Assembly (NCBI GenBank): GCA_017444165.1
Contig: JAFSXH010000003.1
Location: 1 to 8,085 of the forward strand
From: a bacterium
Lineage (GTDB): Bacteria; Vulcanimicrobiota; Xenobia; Xenobiales; Xenobiaceae
Reading direction: 5' to 3'
Length of the DNA stretch: 8,085 bases
Part shown: positions 1-6,486 of the stretch, piece by piece
Position numbering within the stretch: position 1 is the first letter of the stretch
Layout of the letters: each line of letters opens with the position of its first letter
Program-made: the position numbers and the translations under genes
The notes under the pieces: model-generated
The model's input: the letters and a program-made list of their open reading frames with translations, nothing else
The model's database searches: none
What the model was told of the DNA's origin: nothing

Positions 1-151
1 TACAAAATACAAGTTGTCATTTTTTACATATTTAATAAAAGCACTGCGATATATCATAATTATATAAAAATATAAATTAATATTTAATTTATTTGCTAAT
101 TTATTTAACTATATCTTAGCTCTCATCCTTCAACAGACTAATTTAAATAAT
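1..151. other. Very AT-rich left edge
   Basis: By hand count about 27 of the first 150 bases are G or C, far below the genes to the right. All frames carry stops. Poly-A/T runs dominate between 50 and 110. It holds the junction where permease similarity is lost. I see no promoter, repeat or insertion-sequence end that I can support. Confidence 0.5.
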
Positions 152-811
152 TTGTTTGCTAGCGGTTTTGTCTCTTTTCCCCATATTTTACCAATTAAAC
201 CTACTTTTCATTTGGCAGACATAATCTCTGTAGCTATAATTTTCTTGGTTTCCGCCGCAGAAACGGTAGGTGATTCCAGTGCTGTAGTCTCTGGAGGATT
301 AAATAGGGAAATTACTGACAAAGAACTTTCTGGTTCTATAGCTTGTGACGGTTTTACCTCAACCTTATCTGGCCTATTTGGCTGTCCGCCAACCACATCA
401 TTTTCTCAAAATGTAGGCTTAGTCAACATGACGAAGGTTGTCAATAGATTCACGATCATGACTGGCGTTTTGTGTATGATCTTAGCTAGTATATTTCCCC
501 CTATTGGAACTTTCTTTTCATCCTTGCCAGATGCCGTCTTAGGTAGTTGCACGATCACAATGTTCGGTTCTATCCTAGTCTCTGGTCTAATGATGGCTTC
601 TAAATGTGGTTTTTCTCAGAGAAATATCACTATTTTATCAATATCACTCAGTATAGGTTTAGGTTTTACCGCTCCTAGTGAAGCCAACATCTGGCAAAAT
701 CTACCAGAGCTTTGTAAAAATGTCTTTGCCAATAACTGCGTAGCTCTAGTTTTCATCATCGCTTTTGTATTAAATTTGTTATTGCCCAAAGAATCAGAAC
801 AAAAAATTTAG
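68..811 (+). pseudogene. NCS2 xanthine/uracil permease, C-terminal remnant
   Basis: This is the C-terminal half of a nucleobase:cation symporter-2 (xanthine/uric acid type) membrane transporter. Visible family features are the ETVGD stretch in the TM8 region, then the NCS2 signature QNVGLVNMTKVVNR (Q-N-x-G-x-x-x-x-T-K), then four or so hydrophobic segments ending in LLLPKE. A TTG at 152 could start a 219-residue product. However, similarity seems to begin earlier: residues read from about 110 (YILALIL, then FASGFVSFPHI) match the segment before TM8. The frame is closed upstream by a TAA at 65-67. Full-length members have about 430-460 residues and 14 membrane segments, so the N-terminal half is missing. 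The same frame before the stop reads FFTYLIKALRYI, which might be decayed permease sequence. Truncation versus nonsense plus insertion cannot be decided at the window edge. The remnant alone should not transport. Confidence 0.72.
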
Positions 812-922
812 TGTAATAACAAACACCGCTACTTTGAAAATACTTGTTACTTTTTATATACATTGTGACGATCTATATTCTGTAATATACAACAAGAAGG
901 AAATGCCATACCCTAGGTAAAT

Positions 923-960
923 GCGTCTCTTTCGCTTTAGAACATTGCAAAAAGAGATGC
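923..960 (+). promoter_or_regulatory. Stem-loop in the leader of the GGDEF gene
   Basis: GCGTCTCTTT (923-932) pairs with AAAGAGATGC (951-960): ten base pairs including one G-U, closing an 18-nt loop, and followed by TTTATTTGTT. It ends 13 nt before the ATG at 974. It could be the terminator for the permease transcript or a leader structure controlling the GGDEF gene. The T-tract is interrupted, so terminator strength is doubtful. A possible -10 box TATATT lies at 874-879 with no convincing -35; if used, the hairpin would lie in the 5' UTR. Confidence 0.4.
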
Positions 961-973
961 TTTATTTGTTATC

Positions 974-2317
974 ATGAAGAAAAAGAAAAAAAAGGGAATT
1001 TCCCTGAGATTAATCCATTGTTTATTGGTCGTTGGAGCTGTGGTTATGTCCAGTCTGATGATATATTTTACTTTTCAATTGTCGAGCAGTTTTCACACCC
1101 TGACAGCCACTTCAGAACAATATGTAAGGTTAGATAAAGCCGCTCATGAGCTGATGGATGCCTCAGACCATCTAACAGAAAAAGTTCAGAGATTTGTTGT
1201 ACATGGAGACATGCAATATCTTGAAGAGTACTTCGAAGAGGCATTTGAATCAAAACACCGAGAAGATGCAATAGTCAAAATGTCAAAAGCACCTAACTGC
1301 AAGGCTGCTCTAGAAAAACTACAGATTGCAATGGAGCATTCTATAGAACTTATGAATCTGGAATACTATGCGATGCGCCTAGCAGTTGACGCAAAGGGTT
1401 ATACTAAGTATCCAGAATTACTTAAGTCTGTGAAGATCTCCGCAGAAGATCAAGCACTTGCCCCCAAAGATAAAATGTGGCGTGCTACCGAGTTAGTTCT
1501 CGGCGATGATTATTACAGATTGAAGACTCAGATCCGAAAAAACATGCAAGCCAGCTTGTATGAACTCGAACAGATAGAAAATAATACAAATGGTTCAGCT
1601 CTAGAATTACTCCATAGAAGAATCTTCTTTCAGTTTATAGCGATCGCAGTCCAGACTGTTTTGATCTTTCTAATGGTCTGGCTTACCTCTCGTATTGGAA
1701 TCGATCCAATTTTGGATGCGGTGAAGAACATTCGATCAGACAGCCCTATTCCAGAAGTTGGAGCGAATGAGTTCCGATATTTGGCCCGTGCTTACAACAA
1801 GATGTATAGACTTTACAGGAATAGCCTTAAAGTCTTGAGTTTTAAAGCATCTCACGATGAACTGACTGGTGCATACAATCGTTCTGGATACGACATGATC
1901 CTTTCTAAAATTGACCTAAACAGTACATGTATGATACTTTTAGATATAGACAACTTTAAGAGTATCAACGATACCTATGGACATGGAGTGGGGGACAAAA
2001 TTCTTATTAAATTCGCACAAATTTTGCACAATAACTTTCTAAACAATAGCTATGTCTGTCGAATCGGAGGCGATGAATTTGTAGTCTTTATAATTGACTC
2101 TGATAAGATACATCATGATCAGATTGCTTCAAAAATTGAGAACATAAATAAAGAGCTAGGAAAGAGTGAAGATGGATTGCCAGCTACTTCTATTAGTGTT
2201 GGCATCGCACACGGAAAAGATGCTTCGGACGTAAAAGACTTGTTTGAAAAAATTGATAAAGCAATGTATCAGTCCAAACAAAAAGGAAAACGAACTCACA
2301 CTTTCTATTCCGAGTAA
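974..2317 (+). CDS. Membrane-anchored diguanylate cyclase (GGDEF)
   Basis: This 447-residue protein is predicted to make cyclic di-GMP from two GTP at the cytoplasmic face. The N-terminus is KKKKKK followed by TM1 (about 12-34). Next come an external sensor region of about 180 residues that I do not recognise, TM2 (about 218-238), a HAMP-like linker (about 239-285, ending GANEFRYLARAYNKM), and a GGDEF domain (about 288-446). Catalytic features are intact: DELTGAYNR at 295, metal-binding D324 in LLDIDNFK, NDTYGHGVGD, and GGDEF at 365-369. The allosteric I-site RxxD is absent; the equivalent positions read LNNS, so product feedback inhibition is unlikely. No good Shine-Dalgarno precedes the ATG at 974. 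That start is preferred because the Lys-rich stretch plus TM1 makes a sensible membrane N-terminus, and the frame closes at 938-940. Codons 5-7 contain an A8GGG run. Confidence 0.93.
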   Translation: MKKKKKKGISLRLIHCLLVVGAVVMSSLMIYFTFQLSSSFHTLTATSEQYVRLDKAAHELMDASDHLTEKVQRFVVHGDMQYLEEYFEEAFESKHREDAIVKMSKAPNCKAALEKLQIAMEHSIELMNLEYYAMRLAVDAKGYTKYPELLKSVKISAEDQALAPKDKMWRATELVLGDDYYRLKTQIRKNMQASLYELEQIENNTNGSALELLHRRIFFQFIAIAVQTVLIFLMVWLTSRIGIDPILDAVKNIRSDSPIPEVGANEFRYLARAYNKMYRLYRNSLKVLSFKASHDELTGAYNRSGYDMILSKIDLNSTCMILLDIDNFKSINDTYGHGVGDKILIKFAQILHNNFLNNSYVCRIGGDEFVVFIIDSDKIHHDQIASKIENINKELGKSEDGLPATSISVGIAHGKDASDVKDLFEKIDKAMYQSKQKGKRTHTFYSE

Positions 2318-2398
2318 GAGAGATTTTTACTCTACAGGAAATAGAGACACAAAAATAAAAAAGGCGTGATATTAATTTTTATGCAAGGTAGGTAGACG

Positions 2399-2743
2399 AT
2401 GAATACTGTAGTTCTTTTGACTAGTACAAAATTGGGTAATGTTTTAGATCAAGATCTGGAGTTTGGTACGACTATGTTGGCCAATTTTTTGCACGCTTTA
2501 GAGTCACAAAAGGACAAAGTACAGACCATCATCTGTTACACCGAAGGTGTTAAGTCCGCTCTTAAAGGCACAAATACGGCTCTATCTTTGCAGTTGCTTC
2601 AAGATTCAGGCGTGCGCGTCTTACTCTGCGGCTCTTGCCTCAAACACTACGACATTTCCAGCGAGGATGTTGTAGGACAGGTTTCAAATATGGCAGAGAT
2701 TTCTCAAACACTTTTGGATGCTGATAAAGTTGTACGCCCCTGA
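2399..2743 (+). CDS. DsrE-like protein, YedF C-terminal domain only
   Basis: This 114-residue soluble protein matches the C-terminal DsrE-like half of the YedF family (sulfurtransferase-like, linked to selenium metabolism by genome co-occurrence). Visible matches are the opening VVLLTSTKLG, then GVKSALKGTNTALSLQLL, the core GVRVLLCGSCLKHYD, and the ending VGQVSNMAEISQTLLDADKVV. C77 and C80 form the CxxC (CGSC) typical of the family; C46 is a further cysteine. Family members usually have about 200 residues with a TusA-like domain in front. That domain is absent here, and the 81-nt gap upstream is too short to hold it. A site AGGTAGG (2386-2392) lies 6 nt before the ATG. A persulfide-carrier or redox role is inferred. 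No selenium gene (selD, selA, selU) is in the window. Confidence 0.8.
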   Translation: MNTVVLLTSTKLGNVLDQDLEFGTTMLANFLHALESQKDKVQTIICYTEGVKSALKGTNTALSLQLLQDSGVRVLLCGSCLKHYDISSEDVVGQVSNMAEISQTLLDADKVVRP

Positions 2744-2813
2744 TGCGCACTGAAGATTAATAATAACTAATCGCTCGTTACAAACTATAAATCGTACTGT
2801 TGAGGTATATAAA

Positions 2814-3425
2814 GTGAAGACCAAAAATTTTGCTTTGTTATTGTCTTTTGTATTGATCAGTGGTCTACCAGTTTTTGCTGATCAAGATTATTATCAAGAT
2901 AATTACACCTATCAAGAAGCTGAGGAAGAACAAGAAGCCGTTGTCAATTCTCAAGATTTACCGATAGTTAAATTTTTGCAAGACGCTTACTCTATCCAAG
3001 ACATAACGAATGTCTCAACAGTGTGGGACAATTGTTCTGATAAAAGCGACGTAATTGTCACTCTGTATTTATCAAAAATTTCCAGTGTCTCACCTATTGA
3101 AATTAATATGTTGCGAAGGAAAGGGTTGCATTGGAGTGACATAGTCGGAAGGTTAGATATTTCTCCTCGAAATATTTTGCCGCAATTTAACAGCTGTCCC
3201 GTTAGTGATCAACAGAGAGATCACGTTATGCAAATCGTAACTTTGCAAAATTGGTTGAGGAATAGAGAAAAATATCCTCTCTACGATAAAACTTTGCGCC
3301 ATCTGTGTATAGCGAATCTGTTGGTAGATTTTAGGAACTATACCCCTATAAAAGCGGCTCAAGCAGTGCAAATGGAGTTAGATCCCATCAACGCGGTCTA
3401 TAGATTTTTTGTCGAAAAAGATTAA
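2814..3425 (+). CDS. Secreted protein of unknown function
   Basis: The start is GTG, set by GAGGT at 2802-2806, 7 nt upstream. Residues 1-22 look like a Sec signal peptide (KTK, a hydrophobic core, then PVFA with cleavage before DQDYY). Next is an acidic, Tyr/Gln-rich linker (about 23-45). The remaining part is helical. Residues about 79-116 follow the pattern LYLSKISSVSPIEINMLRRK-GLHWSDIVGRL, a helix-turn-helix-like module I recognise by pattern from other exported bacterial proteins without known function. A second, weaker version may be residues 165-199 (LCIANLLVDFRNYTPIKAA, then DPINAVYRFF). Three cysteines occur (C74, C128, C165). Only 2 nt separate it from the M23-like gene, so the two products probably act together in the envelope. 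I do not assign a function. Confidence 0.82.
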   Translation: MKTKNFALLLSFVLISGLPVFADQDYYQDNYTYQEAEEEQEAVVNSQDLPIVKFLQDAYSIQDITNVSTVWDNCSDKSDVIVTLYLSKISSVSPIEINMLRRKGLHWSDIVGRLDISPRNILPQFNSCPVSDQQRDHVMQIVTLQNWLRNREKYPLYDKTLRHLCIANLLVDFRNYTPIKAAQAVQMELDPINAVYRFFVEKD

Positions 3426-3427
3426 AG

Positions 3428-4684
3428 ATGAGACTTTCAGTCTGCGAGTTTTTACTAACTTTTTTTATAATTTCGTTGACTCTCAGTTGCGTTCTGTCAC
3501 AACCAGCAGTTCCTCAAAGCAGTAAAGTTCCTGAGGTCATTAGAGCTGCCCAGAAAAAGTACGGCCTGCCAGATTATACCCCAAAGGCTCCTATCGTTCC
3601 TGAAAAGATGATAGGATTAAAAGAGTTGGTGGAGATGGAACGCAATTATTGCTCGTGGGCGTGTATCACCAGCACATTTTACGACTACCGCACTGTTTCT
3701 AAATACAGGCGCAATCCAGGTTTTCATCTAGGTTACGACATTGCTATGGAGGCTGGTTCGCCTGTCTGCGTCGGTTGGTCGGGAACGGTCGTATCTATCG
3801 CTCCCTGGTACGACAACGAATGGGGAGTTACGGTGGCTTCTCCCAACGGAATGGAAGTCACCTATGGACACATTGTACCTAGTGTCAGTGTCGGCAAAAC
3901 CTTACAAAGTGGAGATATAGTCGGCAGAATATCTGTCAATCATGTCGATGTAAAGATGAGAGATGCTAATGGCAATTACGTTCCCTTCGGTGAAAAAGAT
4001 AAGGAACTCATTCTCTCCTCTGGCACACCAGTCGTCAGTGAAACTCCCAAAGAGAAACTACTCGTAGCCTGGCTCACAGCTCGCAACACTAGAGAGGTTA
4101 TTGAAGATGAACTCAATGCCCGCCGACGTGAGAGTGAATTTAACAATATAGAACGTCAAAGACTAGAAGAACGTTTTACCTCTCAAAAGTTATCTCTACG
4201 CAAAATGGAAGAATTTTTTCAAGAAGGACTCGTTTCGCGCAAAGAGGTGGAAAAGACTAGAGCAAACTTTGATGCCACAAAAAAAGCACTGTCTAAAGTC
4301 AAAGATAAACAGCTCAAAGCCCCTAAAAAAGAGGGAGAATTGCTAGAGAAATTGCAAAGATCCCAAGAGCGAGAGAGTAAAGCCCAGAAAGAGGCCGAAA
4401 AGAGAGGGCTATCCTGGCAAGATGTACAAAATTTTGTCAATCAATTAGTACTTCAAGACAGCAATTTAAATAAAGCTGTCAAGGATTATAAAAGAGAGCG
4501 AAACGAAGAGTACCAATTCAATTTGATACGCCTGAAAAATGAAATAAAATCTTGCCAGTTGACCCTAGAGAGCCAAAAAAAACTCTATAAGATGGGAGGG
4601 TTACCTCAACGAGATTTGGAGGCGACAGAAAAGCGTCTACAAATCCTTGAGGATGAGTTACTCAAAATTCAAATAAAGAATTGA
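3428..4684 (+). CDS. M23/LytM-fold envelope protein with coiled-coil tail
   Basis: This 418-residue exported protein has a signal peptide (about 1-24, possible cut VLS|QP; LTLSC at 17-21 is a poor lipobox). An M23 (LytM/gamma-clan) domain spans about 95-190, followed by a charged coiled-coil region of about 220 residues. M23 landmarks are HLGYD (zinc ligands H100 and D104), the YGH motif with H148, and GDIVG. Where active enzymes have a Gly/Ser-rich stretch and HLHFE, this protein has a shortened NHVDVKM: H172 is kept, but the ligand histidine is D174. Peptidoglycan cleavage is therefore doubtful. The tail carries two copies (246-295 and 369-418) of a motif like the hairpin of HlyD/RND adaptor proteins, for example EEFFQEGLVSRKEVEKT. 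The gene starts 2 nt after the upstream stop with a weak ribosome site, suggesting translational coupling. The 3' end overlaps the opposite-strand gene by 27 nt. Confidence 0.88.
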   Translation: MRLSVCEFLLTFFIISLTLSCVLSQPAVPQSSKVPEVIRAAQKKYGLPDYTPKAPIVPEKMIGLKELVEMERNYCSWACITSTFYDYRTVSKYRRNPGFHLGYDIAMEAGSPVCVGWSGTVVSIAPWYDNEWGVTVASPNGMEVTYGHIVPSVSVGKTLQSGDIVGRISVNHVDVKMRDANGNYVPFGEKDKELILSSGTPVVSETPKEKLLVAWLTARNTREVIEDELNARRRESEFNNIERQRLEERFTSQKLSLRKMEEFFQEGLVSRKEVEKTRANFDATKKALSKVKDKQLKAPKKEGELLEKLQRSQERESKAQKEAEKRGLSWQDVQNFVNQLVLQDSNLNKAVKDYKRERNEEYQFNLIRLKNEIKSCQLTLESQKKLYKMGGLPQRDLEATEKRLQILEDELLKIQIKN

Positions 4685-5002
4685 GTTGTCATACTCTCCT
4701 CTATTAAAATTATAAGGATCGGACTCCCAAGAGAAATTTCCATCGAATCTCTCTACGACAAACTTATATTCGTAGATTCCCTCATCGAAGGTCAAAGTCA
4801 AACTAAAAGAGCCATCTTTCAAGATGTTCATCTCTTGTTTGTTGTCCCATTTCCATCCACCTTCACCGCTCCAATTGCCAATAACAAAGGCTCTCTTTGC
4901 ATTCATTCTTACAGCACTGTCGGCAGTTATCTTAAAAGTTACTCTGTATTTACCTTTGCTGGTTCGCACAGAATAAGTTTTGTTTTTTCCATCATCTTTC
5001 AT
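4658..5002 (-). CDS. Stand-alone glycogen-binding (CBM48-like) domain protein
   Basis: This 114-residue protein is almost entirely one immunoglobulin-like early-set domain of the CBM48/AMPK-beta glycogen-binding type (often named isoamylase early set). Landmarks are YRVTFKI (about 19-25), the FVIGNWSGEGGWKWD stretch (39-53), LKDGSFSLTLTFDEG (61-75), YEYKFVVERFDGNFSWESD (77-95), and a closing DNSILYLNF. Aromatic residues W44, W50, W52 and W92 are candidates for alpha-glucan contact. There is no signal peptide and no catalytic domain, so it is probably a cytoplasmic binding or targeting subunit; the partner is unknown and not in this window. The start is ATG at 5000-5002 (complement). A GGAG lies about 11 nt upstream, rather far. 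The frame closes with TAA nine codons further up. It is divergent from the NHL gene and convergent with the M23-like gene. Confidence 0.82.
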   Translation of the reverse strand: MKDDGKNKTYSVRTSKGKYRVTFKITADSAVRMNAKRAFVIGNWSGEGGWKWDNKQEMNILKDGSFSLTLTFDEGIYEYKFVVERFDGNFSWESDPYNFNRGEYDNSILYLNFE

Positions 5003-5207
5003 AATAAAACGAACTCCATCGCCATATTAAGTGTGGCTAAACAAAGCACAACGCGTTCATATGCGCATTTATTAGCTAATTTCCTTTATTCTAGTTAAAC
5101 TGTTCAAAACTTGATTTGTAATTTATTTTTTTTCGGTTCATAAACTATCGCACTTATGCACTCTTTAGTTATCTTACCTTGCGCAGGAAAGAAGAATTTG
5201 AGTAGAA
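5003..5207. promoter_or_regulatory. Divergent intergenic region with palindrome
   Basis: This 205-nt spacer must hold the start signals for both the minus-strand glycogen-binding gene and the + strand NHL gene. ATTAGCTAAT at 5071-5080 is a perfect 10-bp palindrome that could be an operator. On the minus strand, TTACAA and TTAACT are spaced by 17 nt (in 5093-5121) but match consensus poorly. On the + strand I found no convincing -35/-10 pair. Confidence 0.25.
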
Positions 5208-6413
5208 ATGTACGGTCGTTACTTGAAAGATGAGGTTACTGTTGTGCGCAATTCTCGCATATTTTTATGGTTAGTTATAATTTTAATTTTTTTGGGTGGA
5301 ACGGTTGCTCTGCTTTGGTATTACACTCAAAATGAATTGCCACCATCTTTCGAAAGAGTGATAGGCACAGGTTATGCTGGCAAAGGTGCTGGTGAGTTTG
5401 CTGAACCCGCTGGAGTTGCGATGGATGCCAGTAACAACGTTTACGTTTTAGACACACGCAATTGTCGCGTACAGCGTTTCGATCCCCAAGGAAAACTAAT
5501 AGACGTTTGGGGAGGTCCTGGTTCAGGCGAAGCACAAATGCGCGAGCCTTTGCGCATAAAGTTAGCTCCAGACAATACCATATGGTTGACTGACAGTGCC
5601 AATAGTCGCATCTTGCATTTCACTACTCAGGGAGAGTATCTCGGTGAGGTCGGCTCTTTAGGGCGCGGTGATGGACAATTTGCCGCCCCCGTAGGTATAG
5701 CCTTCGACAGTGAAGGTTACATCTGGGTGAGTGATGCCAAGAACAATCGTCTGCAATTATTTACTCCTAAAGGTGAGTATGTCTCATCTTTAGAGAGCAA
5801 TGGCAGTATAAATTTTAATCAACCGTGGGGCTTAGATATTAACGCCAATGATGAATTGATCGTTGCTAACACTGGCAGTGATCAAATTCTTAAGTTGAAT
5901 GCCGATGGTGAACTTTTGCAAAAATGGGGACTTAAGGGAACTGGACCTGGAGAATTTAATAAGCCTACTGATGTGTTAGTGACTTTTGACGGTTGTATTT
6001 TGGTTTCTGACACGCGCAATAATCGCATCCAAAAGTTCGACAGTCAGGGAGTTTATATGACCGAATGGGGAACTAGTGGCAGTGAGAATAACAGCCTTCG
6101 CAACCCTCAACAGTTAGCCGAAGGTATAGGTCAGCTCTTCTGTGTAGCCGATGCTGGAAACAACCGCATCCAGATAATCCATCAGCGTGATCCTATACAT
6201 CTTTACGGCCCCAAGCCTGCCCCCTATCCTACCGCTCGTATGCGTCTAGGCGAAAATGGTTCTATGTTGGATGAACTTAACTCCACCAACACAAAGAATG
6301 ACAACAATAAAACCGATACTCCCAAAGATGCATCTAAAAAAGATAACAAAGCCAAAGAAGCCCCTAAAGATCAGAATAAAGCCAAACCCAAGAAAACTCC
6401 TAAGGTACTCTAA
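5208..6413 (+). CDS. Membrane-anchored six-NHL-repeat beta-propeller protein
   Basis: A 401-residue protein with a short cytoplasmic N-terminus, one TM anchor (about 17-39, no cleavage site seen) and six NHL repeats at about 64-102, 111-149, 158-196, 203-241, 250-288 and 297-325. The repeats follow the pattern P-x-G-(V/I)-A-x-D, (V/I)-x-V-x-D, then N-(N/C)-R-(V/I/L)-Q, and six units fit one closed propeller. The last 47 residues are a low-complexity Lys/Asn/Asp/Pro tail with 13 lysines. NHL propellers usually bind protein, RNA or glycan; no catalytic residues are evident, so a scaffold role at the outer face of the membrane is inferred. The start at 5208 has only weak ribosome-site matches. 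A GTG at 5244 has GAGG 8 nt upstream and would give a 389-residue protein keeping the anchor, so it is a real alternative start. metK follows after 73 nt. Confidence 0.87.
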   Translation: MYGRYLKDEVTVVRNSRIFLWLVIILIFLGGTVALLWYYTQNELPPSFERVIGTGYAGKGAGEFAEPAGVAMDASNNVYVLDTRNCRVQRFDPQGKLIDVWGGPGSGEAQMREPLRIKLAPDNTIWLTDSANSRILHFTTQGEYLGEVGSLGRGDGQFAAPVGIAFDSEGYIWVSDAKNNRLQLFTPKGEYVSSLESNGSINFNQPWGLDINANDELIVANTGSDQILKLNADGELLQKWGLKGTGPGEFNKPTDVLVTFDGCILVSDTRNNRIQKFDSQGVYMTEWGTSGSENNSLRNPQQLAEGIGQLFCVADAGNNRIQIIHQRDPIHLYGPKPAPYPTARMRLGENGSMLDELNSTNTKNDNNKTDTPKDASKKDNKAKEAPKDQNKAKPKKTPKVL

Positions 6414-6422
6414 TAAGAGAGG

Positions 6423-6458
6423 AAGCCTATAGTGCTTATAGAAGCGGAGGCGGCTTTT
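6423..6458 (+). terminator. Weak terminator-like hairpin between NHL gene and metK
   Basis: AAGCC (6423-6427) can pair with GGCTT (6452-6456), followed by a T-run at 6455-6458. An inner CTATA/TATAG hairpin sits inside. The stem is interrupted and other pairings compete, so partial read-through into metK is likely if it works at all. Confidence 0.3.
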
Positions 6459-6471
6459 AGAGTTAAATAAT

Positions 6472-6478
6472 AAAGGAG
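6472..6478 (+). promoter_or_regulatory. Ribosome binding site that fixes the TTG start of metK
   Basis: AAAGGAG lies 8 nt before the TTG at 6487, and the following residues ASNYELFTSESVTEGHPDK match the normal SAM synthetase N-terminus. This supports TTG as the true start. No ATG lies in frame between the site and the conserved region. Confidence 0.8.
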
Positions 6479-6486
6479 TCAATATT

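Noticed and set aside
812..973. Cyclic di-GMP riboswitch in the GGDEF leader
   Set aside because: No GEMM-type conserved blocks are present; only one simple hairpin is found.
2330..2346. CTCTA/TAGAG hairpin after the GGDEF gene
   Set aside because: A five-pair stem followed by A-rich, not T-rich, sequence.
2786..2791. TATAAA as a -10 box before the secreted-protein gene
   Set aside because: No -35 element at 16-18 nt spacing; such hexamers are common in AT-rich gaps.
4835..5098. 87-codon + strand frame opposite the glycogen-binding gene
   Set aside because: It lies antisense to a gene with clear domain motifs and has no ribosome site or recognisable protein pattern.
6414..6486. SAM riboswitch upstream of metK
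   Set aside because: The gap is only 73 nt, with no SAM-I kink-turn or multi-helix core; only a weak hairpin is seen.
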